A DNA stretch of 31,560 bases, from assembly GCA_044339595.1 (NCBI GenBank), contig JBIIVF010000012.1, forward strand, positions 1 to 31,560, written 5' to 3'. A program made the position numbers and the translations under genes. Shown in pieces: positions 8,081-16,276 of this stretch (position 1 is its first letter; each line of letters starts with the position of its first letter). Origin of the DNA: CAZTGZ01 sp044339595 (GTDB taxonomy: Bacteria > Bacteroidota > Bacteroidia > NS11-12g > UBA9320). Under the pieces are notes generated by a model. The model was not told where the DNA came from. It ran no database searches and was given only the letters and a program-made list of their open reading frames with translations.

Positions 8081-8348
8081 TAGAGTATAACGAATATACT
8101 AAAATATTTTAATAATTAACAAATTTTTCGTCAATGAAGAATTCTACCAAGTTTGATATGTGAGTTGCAGGTTTAGAATTTCTTTTCATTTTAGATTAAA
8201 AAATAATTTCGCAATAGCATATCCAAAATTTCGGTAATCAAGCGAAGAATTTTTCTTTTTAAAAATTGTGGGTTTAATGTTGAAAGCTTTGCCTTTCCTT
8301 AAGAATGGCTTTATATGCTTTGGGTTTTCTTTACAAAGAATTTGACCT

Positions 8349-9680
8349 ATGAGCAGAAAGACCCATAAAATATTCGTGCTCGACACGTCCGTTATCTTGT
8401 TTGACCATCAGGCCATCATGAATTTCGAGGAGCACGACATTGCCATTCCTATTCAGGTATTAGAAGAATTGGATACGTTCAAAAAGGGAAATGATACCAT
8501 GAATTTTGAGGCGCGCAGCTTCATCCGAAATCTCAATGAAATTGTCATGGATCATTTGGTGAGCGATTGGGTGCCCCTCAATGGTAAATCCAAAGGTCAG
8601 ATCAAAGTGATTCTTGATTCGAGCGGACATAAAAAATACGATGCCGAAAAAGTATTTGACCAACGCAAAAACGATCACAAGATTCTGAATGCCGCATTAA
8701 CCTTACAGCAAGACTATCCCAAGGCCAAAGTGATTTTGGTTTCGAAGGATATCTGCCTCAGGCTCAAAGCCAAAGCACTCGAAATTCATGCTGAAGACTA
8801 CGAAACCGGCAAAATCAAAGACCTCGATAGTCTGAATACCGGCATGACCTCCCTTGAAGTGAGGGCAGCGGCCATCGATGAACTTTTTGAGAAAGGTCGA
8901 CTGGAGTTCTCAAAAATTAAAACCACCGAGCGCATTGCCAATCATTATTACATCCTTAAAAATGGCAAAAAGTCGATATTAAGTTACTACAATCCGCTCA
9001 CCGATCATTTGGAGCGGGTAGAAAAGCAAACGGTTTATAACATCAAACCGCGCAACGCAGAACAAACCTTTGCCATGCACGCGCTGCTCAATCCGGATAT
9101 TAAACTCATCACCCTCCGAGGCATTGCCGGCACCGGTAAAACCTTGTTGGCCATTGCGAGTGCCCTCGAACAGCGAAGGCAGTACCAGCAGATTTTTGTT
9201 ACCCGTCCGATCGTGCCCTTAGGCAATAAAGACATTGGCTTCCTTCCGGGTGATATCAAATCAAAAGTAGACCCCTACATGCAGCCCATATGGGATAATC
9301 TAAAGTACATCAAGAGCTTGCTCGACCCAAAGGATCCGGAAGCGAAGAGAATCGATGAAATGTTGCAAAACGAAAAAATTGCCATTGCCCCATTGGCGTA
9401 TATCCGGGGAAGAACCCTATCCAATGTCTTTTTTATTGTGGATGAGGCACAAAACCTCACCCCGCTGGAAGTAAAGACCATCATTTCAAGAGCCGGAGAA
9501 AATACCAAAATCGTATTTACCGGCGACATCTATCAAATTGACACCCCATATCTCGATGCAGAATCAAACGGGCTATCCTACATCATTGATCGGGTTAAAA
9601 ACAACAACCTCTTTGCTCATGTGACCCTGGTAAAAGGGGAAAGAAGTGAATTGGCGAATCTGGCGAATGAGCTGTTGTAA
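8349..9680 (+). CDS. phoH2: PIN-PhoH fusion protein (PhoH2 family ATPase/RNase)
   Basis: A 443-residue cytoplasmic protein with an N-terminal PIN domain (about 7-145; acidic positions Asp12, Glu39/Glu40, Asp109, Asp134) joined to a PhoH ATPase domain (about 235-443). The ATPase shows Walker A GIAGTGKT (258-265) and Walker B FFIVDEAQN (361-369). This is the PhoH2/YlaK arrangement; in mycobacteria such proteins act as ATP-driven RNA helicase plus ribonuclease. The length is normal for the family and both active sites look intact. No antitoxin gene of the mycobacterial PhoAT type lies upstream: the 268 bases before it are AT-rich and shared with the divergent M4 protease. The ATG at 8349 gives the expected N-terminus, with the first PIN strand at FVLDTSVIL. 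Confidence 0.93.
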   Translation: MSRKTHKIFVLDTSVILFDHQAIMNFEEHDIAIPIQVLEELDTFKKGNDTMNFEARSFIRNLNEIVMDHLVSDWVPLNGKSKGQIKVILDSSGHKKYDAEKVFDQRKNDHKILNAALTLQQDYPKAKVILVSKDICLRLKAKALEIHAEDYETGKIKDLDSLNTGMTSLEVRAAAIDELFEKGRLEFSKIKTTERIANHYYILKNGKKSILSYYNPLTDHLERVEKQTVYNIKPRNAEQTFAMHALLNPDIKLITLRGIAGTGKTLLAIASALEQRRQYQQIFVTRPIVPLGNKDIGFLPGDIKSKVDPYMQPIWDNLKYIKSLLDPKDPEAKRIDEMLQNEKIAIAPLAYIRGRTLSNVFFIVDEAQNLTPLEVKTIISRAGENTKIVFTGDIYQIDTPYLDAESNGLSYIIDRVKNNNLFAHVTLVKGERSELANLANELL

Positions 9681-9919
9681 GGGATCATATTGCAGCCTGT
9701 TTGTGTTCTTTTGTCTGAATCACGGATGGTGCGGATGAAAGGATGGCACGGAGAGAAAGTGTGTTCCTTTTCATACTAACGAAATGCCTTTTAGGTTTCC
9801 CGCCTTACAACAAGGGCATACAAGCGGGAACCTTGAAGGGGAATGACAACGTTCGTGGTTTGAGTAGACCTAGTGCTTTTACCTTCATTTCTGCCTTCTA
9901 CCTTGGTAACCCTGCTCCC

Positions 9920-9987
9920 CTCATGTCGTTCTCGATACAAATTTCCCTTCGTTCCACTACGTAAAATTCTACTCGAACTGACTTGAG
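9920..9987. repeat. 68-base REP-like hairpin repeat, copy 1
   Basis: It matches copy 2 (10169-10236) in 62 of 68 positions without gaps and in the same orientation. The ends CTCATGTC and GACTTGAG are inverted with one mismatch. The inner arms are partly decayed compared with copy 2. Confidence 0.75.
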
Positions 9988-10168
9988 GGCATAATCCGTT
10001 GCACTGCATTCGTCAACGTTCTGGTATCGTAAGGTCATGAAATTTAGAAGATTGTCACCTCGAGTTGCGCCCTTGTAGGATTTTGAGGATAAACTAAAAA
10101 CGCTTAAAGGCGCTTATCGAGAAGCAACTGTGGCACATTCTGCTATCTACGATATTAAAGCGGCTCAC

Positions 10169-10236
10169 CTCATGTCGTTCTCGATACAAATTTTCCTGCG
10201 TTCCACTTCGGAAAATTTTACTCGAACTGACATGAG
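10169..10236. repeat. 68-base REP-like hairpin repeat, copy 2
   Basis: The outer arms CTCATGTC (10169-10176) and GACATGAG (10229-10236) are perfect reverse complements, as are the inner arms AAATTTTCC (10188-10196) and GGAAAATTT (10210-10218). A further GTTC/GAAC pairing lies between them. The apical loop is 13 bases. It ends 20 bases past the stop codon of the minus-strand operon, so it may also protect or end that transcript. Confidence 0.8.
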
Positions 10237-10256
10237 CGCATCGCTCAGCAAAGCCT

Positions 10257-10472
10257 CTACAAATCAGTGCCTTTGTTTGCCATTTCTTCTGCCCTTTTCT
10301 TCATGAGCAATCTCTGACGTCTTCTGAAAAAATACATAAAGGCAGATACAAAGAAGACAAAAACAAATACCTGGGCATCCTGATTAAAACCGGAAGCTTT
10401 ATAGGTCATGTAAAATTCTACCAAAGAAATGGCTGCAATGGCCATCCATACTATTTCAACCAATCTTCTCAT
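10257..10472 (-). CDS. Small two-helix membrane protein at the end of the lptC operon
   Basis: A 71-residue protein with two hydrophobic helices (about 5-23 and 33-50), followed by a strongly basic stretch (FFRRRQRLLMKKR) and a short hydrophilic tail. The positive-inside rule puts this tail in the cytoplasm. The function is unknown; small proteins of this build are often seen next to lptC in Bacteroidota, as I recall. The ATG lies one base past the lptC stop codon, so it is the last gene of the six-gene operon. A hairpin repeat follows 20 bases after the stop. Confidence 0.75.
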   Translation of the reverse strand: MRRLVEIVWMAIAAISLVEFYMTYKASGFNQDAQVFVFVFFVSAFMYFFRRRQRLLMKKRAEEMANKGTDL

Positions 10473-10473
10473 A

Positions 10474-11040
10474 TCAATCTTTCTTTAAATGGACCCTCCC
10501 CTTTGGGTTTAGAATCCGGTATTTTGTAAATGTTTCGTTGCTCTCAAACCCATCGCCATAAATGATTTCATTTTTGCGTTTGATGGTCACAAATTTAGAG
10601 GTATAAATCTTTTGTTTGTTTTGATCCCAAAACAATTCATCGCTCGACAGCTCCTCTTGTTGCAGATTGACCACATTCACTTGATTTTTAAGATGCACAA
10701 GCTTGGTGTTTTCGTAACTGATACCATATTGCGCGGTGAGGGTGCTTTCAGCTACTTTCTGACGGTTATAGAACACTGCTTTTAACCCTTTTTTCATTTC
10801 AAGATACGGATTGCTTTTGTCGTTGTATCTTTCCATCAAAGGGGTCGTAATCACTGCTTTTGTGATACCTGAATCGGCATAGGTAATGGAGATTTCTATG
10901 CCTTCTTCTATGCTCATTTTCTCTTCCTTCCTGGCCAACTCCCGGATTTCTTCCGGATTGTGGTTACAAGACGTTATTAAACCAAAAAAACTCATCCCGA
11001 GAAGGATGAGTTTTTTTTGATTTAAAATTCGTGAAGGCAT
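10474..11040 (-). CDS. lptC: LPS export ABC transporter periplasmic protein LptC
   Basis: LptC receives lipopolysaccharide from LptBFG and hands it to the periplasmic bridge. The 188-residue protein has a lipoprotein-type signal with Cys25 (LITSC), where classical LptC keeps a membrane helix; a lipobox is common in Bacteroidota versions. The mature part shows the LptC/OstA-type beta pattern with ADSGITKAVITTP, LTAQYGISYEN and KIYTSKFVTIKRKNEIIYGDG (the last about residues 144-164). The ATG at 11040 lies 4 bases after the TPR-protein stop codon. A perfect 14-bp hairpin followed by seven U's lies within codons 8-19 of the gene, i.e. inside the signal-peptide coding region, which is unusual. Starting instead at Met16 would leave a signal peptide that is too short and basic-free. 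Confidence 0.88.
   Translation of the reverse strand: MPSRILNQKKLILLGMSFFGLITSCNHNPEEIRELARKEEKMSIEEGIEISITYADSGITKAVITTPLMERYNDKSNPYLEMKKGLKAVFYNRQKVAESTLTAQYGISYENTKLVHLKNQVNVVNLQQEELSSDELFWDQNKQKIYTSKFVTIKRKNEIIYGDGFESNETFTKYRILNPKGRVHLKKD
10984..11017 (-). terminator. Intrinsic-terminator-like hairpin inside the lptC signal-peptide codons
   Basis: AAAAAAACTCATCC and GGATGAGTTTTTTT are perfect 14-bp reverse complements around a 6-base loop. In the minus-strand transcript this gives a CUCAUCC/GGAUGAG stem flanked by A7 and followed by U7, the standard form of a Rho-independent terminator. It begins 28 bases past the end of the TPR gene and lies inside codons 8-19 of lptC. Either it is a leaky terminator (attenuator) between the two genes, or translation of lptC keeps it open. 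Confidence 0.65.
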
Positions 11041-11044
11041 GTGC

Positions 11045-12364
11045 TTATTTCTTGGTTCTTACAGTAGTGGATTCTCCAATCCAACAACCTACTGAGAATG
11101 AAGTTCCATCGTTGATGCCGTTGAAAAAGGCGGTTTCCTGGTCGGGGAAATAGGCAGAGAATTTGTTGATTTTCTCATTGGCGGTTTCTGCAACCGAAGG
11201 ATCTACTTGTTTGGCTTTATAATATTTGTCAACTGCTGCCCAGAAAACACTTTTTCCACCCAGTTTATCTTCAGTGCAAGCGGCCGAACTACTGGCATAA
11301 GCATCACCAATGATGATGTAGGCTTTGCCCATGTTCGGATTAATTTCGAGGGCTTTTCTGGCATAGTTTCTTGAAGTGCTCATCTGCTTGTTGTTCAAAC
11401 TCAACAAGGCAAGGTTATAGTAAGCCTCGGCTTTGTCGTCGGCAGAAGAAAGGCCATCCGCAGATTTTTCAAAATAATTATACGCTTTGCTCAGCTGACC
11501 TTTTCCTTTAAAAGCCTTGGCCAAAGCGTAGGCAGATTCAGGACTTGGTTTCGCTTTATATAGCGCTTCTGATACTTCGAGGTAAAAATCTTTGTCATTG
11601 CAATTTCTGAATTCGAGCAGTTTCAGGATTTTTTTCAGTTTTTCGGCATCGTTTGGATTTGCAGCCATTTCCTTTCTTTTCAAAGCTTCAATTTTGTCAC
11701 AATCCAGAAAAGGGAGCATCATTTTATTGATATTTTCTTCAGCAGTTTGCCAGTTTTTTAATTTGGTATTGTTTTGAGCAATATTGAACTTCACAATTTC
11801 ACCCATTTGGTCGTAAATCATCAAAAGAGAATCAAAAGAGAGTCTGTTCTTTTCAAATTCTTTTACTGCAGCATTTAGGTAATAGGTAGGAATAGCGTCA
11901 TCCGTATTGTTGCCTTCAAGGGTTACCGATTCTGCGAACATTTTCAGTGCATCTGCACGACTAGCCGGCTTGAGACTGCTGATATCATTGGCCCATTTTC
12001 CTTTTACGAACCCTTCTTCGCCATACATGCTGATGCGCATTTGGTGACAAAGCATGATGGTATCAATTAAACCACTCATTCTGGCTTTGTTTTCAGGTTT
12101 TACCAATTGGAGTTTAATCAAATAAGGCCCGTTGGCAGTGATATTTTTCTGTACGCAAGGAGCATTGTTGAACAAATAATTCCAGTATGGAAAGGCTGCG
12201 TCATAATCTTTCGCCTGGAAGTATTGTCCAAACAAAGTGAGGTTCTTCACAGTTTCTGCACTGTCACTTCCATATTTTTTGTCACATGGATTTTGAGCCA
12301 TCGATTGCAAAGAGCCCAATACCATTATCATTGAAAAGATTCCGAATTTCATATTTGCTTTCAT
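11045..12364 (-). CDS. Exported tetratricopeptide-repeat protein
   Basis: A 439-residue protein with a signal peptide (MKANMKFGIFSMIMVLGSLQ, cleavage after SMAQ) and TPR-like helix pairs, clearest at about residues 275-350 (for example KAYNYFEKSA, AYYNLALLSL, ARKALEINPNMGKAYIIIGDAY). It is probably periplasmic and binds other proteins; it has no catalytic motif. The start is placed at the ATG at 12362-12364, which overlaps the TAA stop of the upstream barrel gene as TAATG and directly begins the signal peptide; an upstream GTG/ATG extension would add nine residues before the signal. Orthologues sit in this same place between an outer-membrane barrel gene and lptC in many Bacteroidota, which suggests an outer-membrane assembly task. 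That role is inference. Confidence 0.8.
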   Translation of the reverse strand: MKANMKFGIFSMIMVLGSLQSMAQNPCDKKYGSDSAETVKNLTLFGQYFQAKDYDAAFPYWNYLFNNAPCVQKNITANGPYLIKLQLVKPENKARMSGLIDTIMLCHQMRISMYGEEGFVKGKWANDISSLKPASRADALKMFAESVTLEGNNTDDAIPTYYLNAAVKEFEKNRLSFDSLLMIYDQMGEIVKFNIAQNNTKLKNWQTAEENINKMMLPFLDCDKIEALKRKEMAANPNDAEKLKKILKLLEFRNCNDKDFYLEVSEALYKAKPSPESAYALAKAFKGKGQLSKAYNYFEKSADGLSSADDKAEAYYNLALLSLNNKQMSTSRNYARKALEINPNMGKAYIIIGDAYASSSAACTEDKLGGKSVFWAAVDKYYKAKQVDPSVAETANEKINKFSAYFPDQETAFFNGINDGTSFSVGCWIGESTTVRTKK

Positions 12365-13698
12365 TATTGAAACTTCCTTTTTATAAACCATTTATCACTA
12401 AAACTAAACCCAAGGTAAATGCGGACATAATCTTCTTTTAGTAAATTGTTCTCGGTAGTGCCCCTTTGAGCATATTCTGCTGAAATGTTTACTCTTGAAA
12501 CTAAGGTCAACTGTTCACCACCGGGTAATTTTATTTGTCGCATTACAGGAAGCTGAAGCCCAAGAGTTGTGCCAAACTCCTTAATTTGAGTTGAGTTAAC
12601 AAAAACATAAGATTGGTGAAGGTATCCGCCGGCGGTATAGCGGATGTTTTTTACATATTTTTTGAACTTCTCTCCTTTTACAGCGCCCTTTTCCATGGTT
12701 TTAGAAGCCTGGTAAAAGAAACCGCCACTGAGGGTTGAACTGTTTTTATATCCGGGATTAACACCTCCTTGCCTGAAATCGCTCCATTGGTAAGATGACC
12801 ATTCGAGATTTAGACCCCAATTTTCGGGTTTGCTGATTTGATAGGCAAAACCCATCCCGTTGGGCAGTTTGAAGCTGCTATTGGCATCGGAAAGGTACTC
12901 TATGGTGTCAATGTAAAATCCACCTTGAGCATTGAAGGTTCTCACCAGTCGATTGAGGTTCGCATCCAATTCGTTTCCAATATGGTACGTCGCGCCCAGG
13001 GTGTGTTTAATTCCTTTGGTGGTTTGACTACTAAATTGTACACCAAAGTCGGCATTGAATCCGCCGAGATGGTTGCTGGTTTCGGTGGCGTAAGAAAAGA
13101 GGTCCTTGTTATTGAGATAAACCCTCGCCTGATTTTCATTGATATTTCCGAAGAGGTAGTTGACATTCACCCCGGCCGAAAGATAATTTCCAATGCGGAT
13201 GCCTGTTCCTGCATATACTTTGGTCAGTCCGCCATTGCCGGTATAATTGTTTCGAACATCAAAACTGTCGAATTTTTCTTCTCCGACCAAGTTATAGCCC
13301 ACATTGCTATGCGGCAAAACACCGAAAACAAGTGAGGTCCCTGTCTTTTCTAAAATTGGAAATCCGAGAGAGAAATATCCCAATGTGGCATTGCTGAAGG
13401 TGCTTTCTTTATTGCCGGCTGTGAATCTACCCATGTCACCCCTTCCACCTATTTGCATGGATGTCAGTTTCAAATGGGCATAAGAGGCAGGGTTCAGATT
13501 GGTAAATTCGTATTCAGACTGATTGGCTCTTCCGGTTCTTCCCATACCCACATGCTGAGCAAAGCCCGGATAAGATATATCTCCAATTCCGGAATAGGAA
13601 TAGGGCGAGCGCGTCGAATTTTGTGCATGTCCTTTTTCAAAAAGCAACGAAACACAGAGAAGAAGCGCCAAAGACAGCCGTAGGGGCTTATTGATCAT
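12364..13698 (-). CDS. Outer-membrane beta-barrel protein of the coaX-lptC operon
   Basis: A 444-residue outer-membrane protein with a signal peptide (residues 1-25, cleavage after GHA) and an N-terminal segment rich in Gly, Ser and Tyr (SPYSYSGIGDI, VGMGRTG) that resembles FadL/OmpP1-like Bacteroidota barrels. The rest shows many alternating amphipathic strands. The C-terminal strand reads YVRIYLGFSFSDKWFIKRKFQ split by a short charged tail. The substrate is unknown. The ATG overlaps the coaX stop region by 11 bases and the TAA overlaps the next gene's ATG, so translation is probably coupled. The operon context with coaX and lptC is typical of the phylum. Confidence 0.8.
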   Translation of the reverse strand: MINKPLRLSLALLLCVSLLFEKGHAQNSTRSPYSYSGIGDISYPGFAQHVGMGRTGRANQSEYEFTNLNPASYAHLKLTSMQIGGRGDMGRFTAGNKESTFSNATLGYFSLGFPILEKTGTSLVFGVLPHSNVGYNLVGEEKFDSFDVRNNYTGNGGLTKVYAGTGIRIGNYLSAGVNVNYLFGNINENQARVYLNNKDLFSYATETSNHLGGFNADFGVQFSSQTTKGIKHTLGATYHIGNELDANLNRLVRTFNAQGGFYIDTIEYLSDANSSFKLPNGMGFAYQISKPENWGLNLEWSSYQWSDFRQGGVNPGYKNSSTLSGGFFYQASKTMEKGAVKGEKFKKYVKNIRYTAGGYLHQSYVFVNSTQIKEFGTTLGLQLPVMRQIKLPGGEQLTLVSRVNISAEYAQRGTTENNLLKEDYVRIYLGFSFSDKWFIKRKFQ

Positions 13699-14404
13699 TA
13701 TGCTTTAAAATTTGATGTAGGCCTAGTAGGACTAAATTTTGGTTCGCGAATATCTCATATTTTAGGCGATTGACAAAATAACGGGCATCTCCGCCTGTGA
13801 TTATTACGATAGAATCAGGGTATTGTCGACGATAAAATTCAATTTGACCTTCCATTTCATATATCATCCCCTGCTGAACTCCGCTTCTGATCGATTCTTC
13901 CGTTGTTTTTCCCGGCAACGAAAAGTGATCATCGGGGGCAATATTGGGCAAGGATCCCGTAAATTGATTAAGCGCTTTGTATCGCATCCTCATTCCGGGT
14001 GAAATGCTGCCACCCAGATATTGATTTTGCCGGTTGATGAAATCATATGTAACACACGTTCCGCAGTCAATCGAAAGCACTGATTTTTCAGGATAAAGCC
14101 AAGCCGATCCAACAGCTGCCGCCAATCGGTCTCTTCCCAAAGTTTCAGGACTCTCATATAGATTTTGAACAGGCACCGGAGTAATATGGTTAAAAAAGAT
14201 GGTTTTGACTTCTTTTAAAAAATCGGGGAGTTGAGGAAGGGTCCCATTGCTGGAACTCATCAACATACGATCCGGTTTGTAATCGCTCAAAGCCTCAAAC
14301 ATGCCCTCCTCATTTTTATCGAAGACAAATTTCTTATGAATTCCATCATTCAAAAAAAAGGCAGCTTTGCTGTGCGTATTTCCTATGTCAAGAATTAAAT
14401 CCAT
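13688..14404 (-). CDS. coaX: Type III pantothenate kinase
   Basis: Catalyses the ATP-dependent phosphorylation of pantothenate, the first step of coenzyme A synthesis, in the cytoplasm. The 238-residue protein has the ASKHA-fold phosphate motif DIGNTHSK (from Asp6), the pantothenate-binding GRDR (90-93), the second phosphate motif DCGTCVTYD (113-121), and GGSISPGM (131-138), all as in CoaX. The length is normal, at the short end. The ATG at 14404 overlaps the biotin-ligase gene by 17 bases, and the end overlaps the outer-membrane barrel gene by 11, so it is inside a tightly packed operon. Type III kinases are not feedback-inhibited by CoA, a known property of the family. Confidence 0.95.
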   Translation of the reverse strand: MDLILDIGNTHSKAAFFLNDGIHKKFVFDKNEEGMFEALSDYKPDRMLMSSSNGTLPQLPDFLKEVKTIFFNHITPVPVQNLYESPETLGRDRLAAAVGSAWLYPEKSVLSIDCGTCVTYDFINRQNQYLGGSISPGMRMRYKALNQFTGSLPNIAPDDHFSLPGKTTEESIRSGVQQGMIYEMEGQIEFYRRQYPDSIVIITGGDARYFVNRLKYEIFANQNLVLLGLHQILKHNDQ

Positions 14405-15164
14405 GGTAATAGAGTTTAACGGAGTTGAAGTGATAACGGTTCACCGTGTCATTTGTTACAATTCGTATACATCCATCTTCATCCACTGATTGAATGTGGC
14501 CTTTGATAATTTCCTGATCTTGGTGAATGTCGACTTCCCGGTTACGACCATACAGCTTGCGGTTATATTCTTGGATCAATGAATCGGTTTCTGATTTTCG
14601 CCATTGCAGATAGCGTGCTTCCAGTTTTCGGCACAAGGTCTCCAGAACCTCTTTTCGGGGATAGATTCTGCCGGTGAGCAGGTGCATTGAGATTCCGGGA
14701 ATATCATCCGGAAAACGAGGCTGATTCACATTTAATCCGATGCCGATGATGGCACGGTCTATATAATTTCCTTTTAATTGATTTTCTATCAAAATACCGG
14801 CAATTTTTCGGTCATGGTAGATGACATCATTGGGCCATTTAACAAAGACCTCCTCCTGAATAAAATGAGAAATGGTGTCGGCAACTGCGAGTGCTGTCAA
14901 AAAACTCAAAATACTTTGTTGAGATATTTTAAGGGCTGTTGGACGAAGTAAAATAGACGTCAACAGGTTTTTTCCTTCATCACTGTACCAGGCTCGAAGC
15001 ATCCTTCCTTTTCCTTTGTCCTGATAATCAGCATGAACCAAACATCCTTCTAAAGGATGGCCGGATTTAAGATGAAGATTCATCCAATCGTTTGTCGAAT
15101 GGGTTTCCTTCAAAAAATGGCTTTCTTGCCCAATGAATAATGTGCCCGGATTAAAGTTCTCCAA
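14388..15164 (-). CDS. birA: Biotin--[acetyl-CoA-carboxylase] ligase
   Basis: Activates biotin to biotinyl-AMP and attaches it to the carrier lysine of biotin-dependent carboxylases. The 258-residue protein shows the nucleotide/biotin loop GKGRMLR (51-57), KWPND (109-113) with the catalytic-site Lys, and KIAGILIEN (120-128), with GIGLNVN further on. There is no N-terminal helix-turn-helix domain, so it is a ligase only and not a repressor. The likely start is a TTG at 15162-15164: no ATG occurs in frame upstream, and the first internal Met (residue 28) lies after the STN substrate-binding motif. It is the first gene of the minus-strand operon and diverges from rsfS across 45 bases. Confidence 0.93.
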   Translation of the reverse strand: MENFNPGTLFIGQESHFLKETHSTNDWMNLHLKSGHPLEGCLVHADYQDKGKGRMLRAWYSDEGKNLLTSILLRPTALKISQQSILSFLTALAVADTISHFIQEEVFVKWPNDVIYHDRKIAGILIENQLKGNYIDRAIIGIGLNVNQPRFPDDIPGISMHLLTGRIYPRKEVLETLCRKLEARYLQWRKSETDSLIQEYNRKLYGRNREVDIHQDQEIIKGHIQSVDEDGCIRIVTNDTVNRYHFNSVKLYYHGFNS

Positions 15165-15209
15165 AAGATTACCGTTATTTGCGCCAAATTTATATTTTAT
15201 TATCCCTAC

Positions 15210-15584
15210 ATGACCAAAAGAAAACTATCAGACAGCGAAAGTATCGCCCGATTTGCCGTAGAAGGCATGAAGGAAAAGAAAGGGCATGATATCGTGATGA
15301 TTGATCTTCGGGGGCTTCATGCCAGCGTGGCTGATTTTTATGTGATTTGTCATGGTGATTCAGACAAACAAGTGGAAGCCCTTGCCGATTCCGTTGAATC
15401 TTTTGTAAAAAAGGGGCTTAAAGAAAATCCATACAGCCGTGAAGGACAGCGCAATGCCGAATGGGTTCTGATTGATTATATCAACGTGGTGATTCATATT
15501 TTTGTGAAAGACAAGCGCCATCATTACGGCATTGAAACGCTATGGGGCGACGGTAAATTTACCGAGTATGCTGATGAGTATTAG
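15210..15584 (+). CDS. rsfS: Ribosome silencing factor RsfS
   Basis: Binds ribosomal protein L14 (uL14) on the large subunit and blocks subunit joining when nutrients are scarce. The 124-residue protein has the family's core: DIVMIDLRGLHASVADFYVI (26-45), the EGQRNAEWVLIDY segment, and VHIFVKD- and LWGDGK-like ends (here VVIHIFVKDKRHHYGIETLW and GDGKF). The length is usual. The ATG at 15210 starts shortly after the divergent birA start. In many Bacteroidota ftsH follows rsfS; here it is followed at once by the convergent pdeM gene, 10 bases away. Confidence 0.95.
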   Translation: MTKRKLSDSESIARFAVEGMKEKKGHDIVMIDLRGLHASVADFYVICHGDSDKQVEALADSVESFVKKGLKENPYSREGQRNAEWVLIDYINVVIHIFVKDKRHHYGIETLWGDGKFTEYADEY

Positions 15585-15594
15585 GCCATAACGC

Positions 15595-16239
15595 TCAAAA
15601 AATTTCCATTTCAAATATTGCGTTACCCGCTATAGCATAAGCTCGATCTTCCGGTTTATTTTGACGCAGCGTGAACGTTCCCGTAAAAATTCCCATGGCA
15701 GGCAGGATCAACTGTTCAGAAGATTTAAAAAAGCACGGCAGGCGCATGGTTTGTTTGGCTTTGCCTTTTACCCGAACGGAAGGGTGTACATGGCCTGAAA
15801 GGAAAAACCGACCCAAATCCGGCTTTTCCGGTGGAATATGGGTGAGCAAAAAGGGGCCGCATTTTTGGTAATCAGGATATATCTGAAAACCCAGGCTTTG
15901 GTAGTCGGATAATTTCAGCAAATCATGATTGCCCGGAATGAGCCAAGTTTCAACATCGAACTTCCAGTTTTGCGCAATGTCAAGCATGGCCATGTTTTCA
16001 ACACTATGAAAGAAGTCACCTAAAATGATGAGGCGAGTAGCTTTCGTTTCGAGCAGGGCGTTTTCCAATTGGTGAATCACCGTGGTTGCTCCGGCCTCCG
16101 GAATTCCTGAACCATTTTTTCTGAAATGTGCTAGTTTTCCGAAGTGAAGATCTGCTGCAAACAGTGTTCTATCACCCGGCCAGAATAAAGTCTTATCTGA
16201 GCGAAGAATCAGGGCTTCACCTCCAAATTCAATTTGCAT
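15595..16239 (-). CDS. pdeM: Ligase-associated DNA-damage-response endonuclease PdeM (calcineurin-like phosphoesterase)
   Basis: A 214-residue two-metal phosphoesterase. All metal-binding motifs are present: DLH (Asp30, His32), GDFFHS (Asp75, His78), GNHD (Asn104, His105), His134 and SGHVHP (His150, His152). The GDxxHS and SGHVHP forms fit the PdeM family, whose name comes from gene neighbourhoods with an Lhr-like helicase and DNA ligase. Those partners are not in this window; instead it follows a small membrane protein gene by 37 bases. The ATG at 16239 gives the usual N-terminus. A general phosphodiesterase role cannot be excluded. Confidence 0.88.
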   Translation of the reverse strand: MQIEFGGEALILRSDKTLFWPGDRTLFAADLHFGKLAHFRKNGSGIPEAGATTVIHQLENALLETKATRLIILGDFFHSVENMAMLDIAQNWKFDVETWLIPGNHDLLKLSDYQSLGFQIYPDYQKCGPFLLTHIPPEKPDLGRFFLSGHVHPSVRVKGKAKQTMRLPCFFKSSEQLILPAMGIFTGTFTLRQNKPEDRAYAIAGNAIFEMEIF

Positions 16240-16276
16240 GATGACGTTTAAAAATTAATTCGAAAGAAAAGGAATT

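Larger units (their letters stand above)
9681..10256. other. Gene-free convergent spacer with repeats
   Basis: The 576 bases between the convergent ends of phoH2 and the small membrane protein gene show no credible coding frame. They contain a stretch of irregular short repeats around CGGATG (9721-9751), a 7-bp inverted repeat TTCCCGC/GCGGGAA (9797-9803 and 9824-9830), and two copies of a 68-base hairpin repeat listed separately. The rest is unassigned. Confidence 0.7.

Noticed and set aside
8186..8386. Open frame of 66 codons on the minus strand upstream of PhoH2
   Set aside because: It is very AT-rich, crosses the PhoH2 start and has no family resemblance.
9797..9830. Possible integron attC site (inverted repeat TTCCCGC/GCGGGAA)
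   Set aside because: No integrase, attI, cassette or conserved RYYYAAC/GTTRRRY pair is present.
12838..13335. Open frame of 165 codons on the plus strand
   Set aside because: It is antisense to the outer-membrane barrel gene, and the composition follows that gene's codons.
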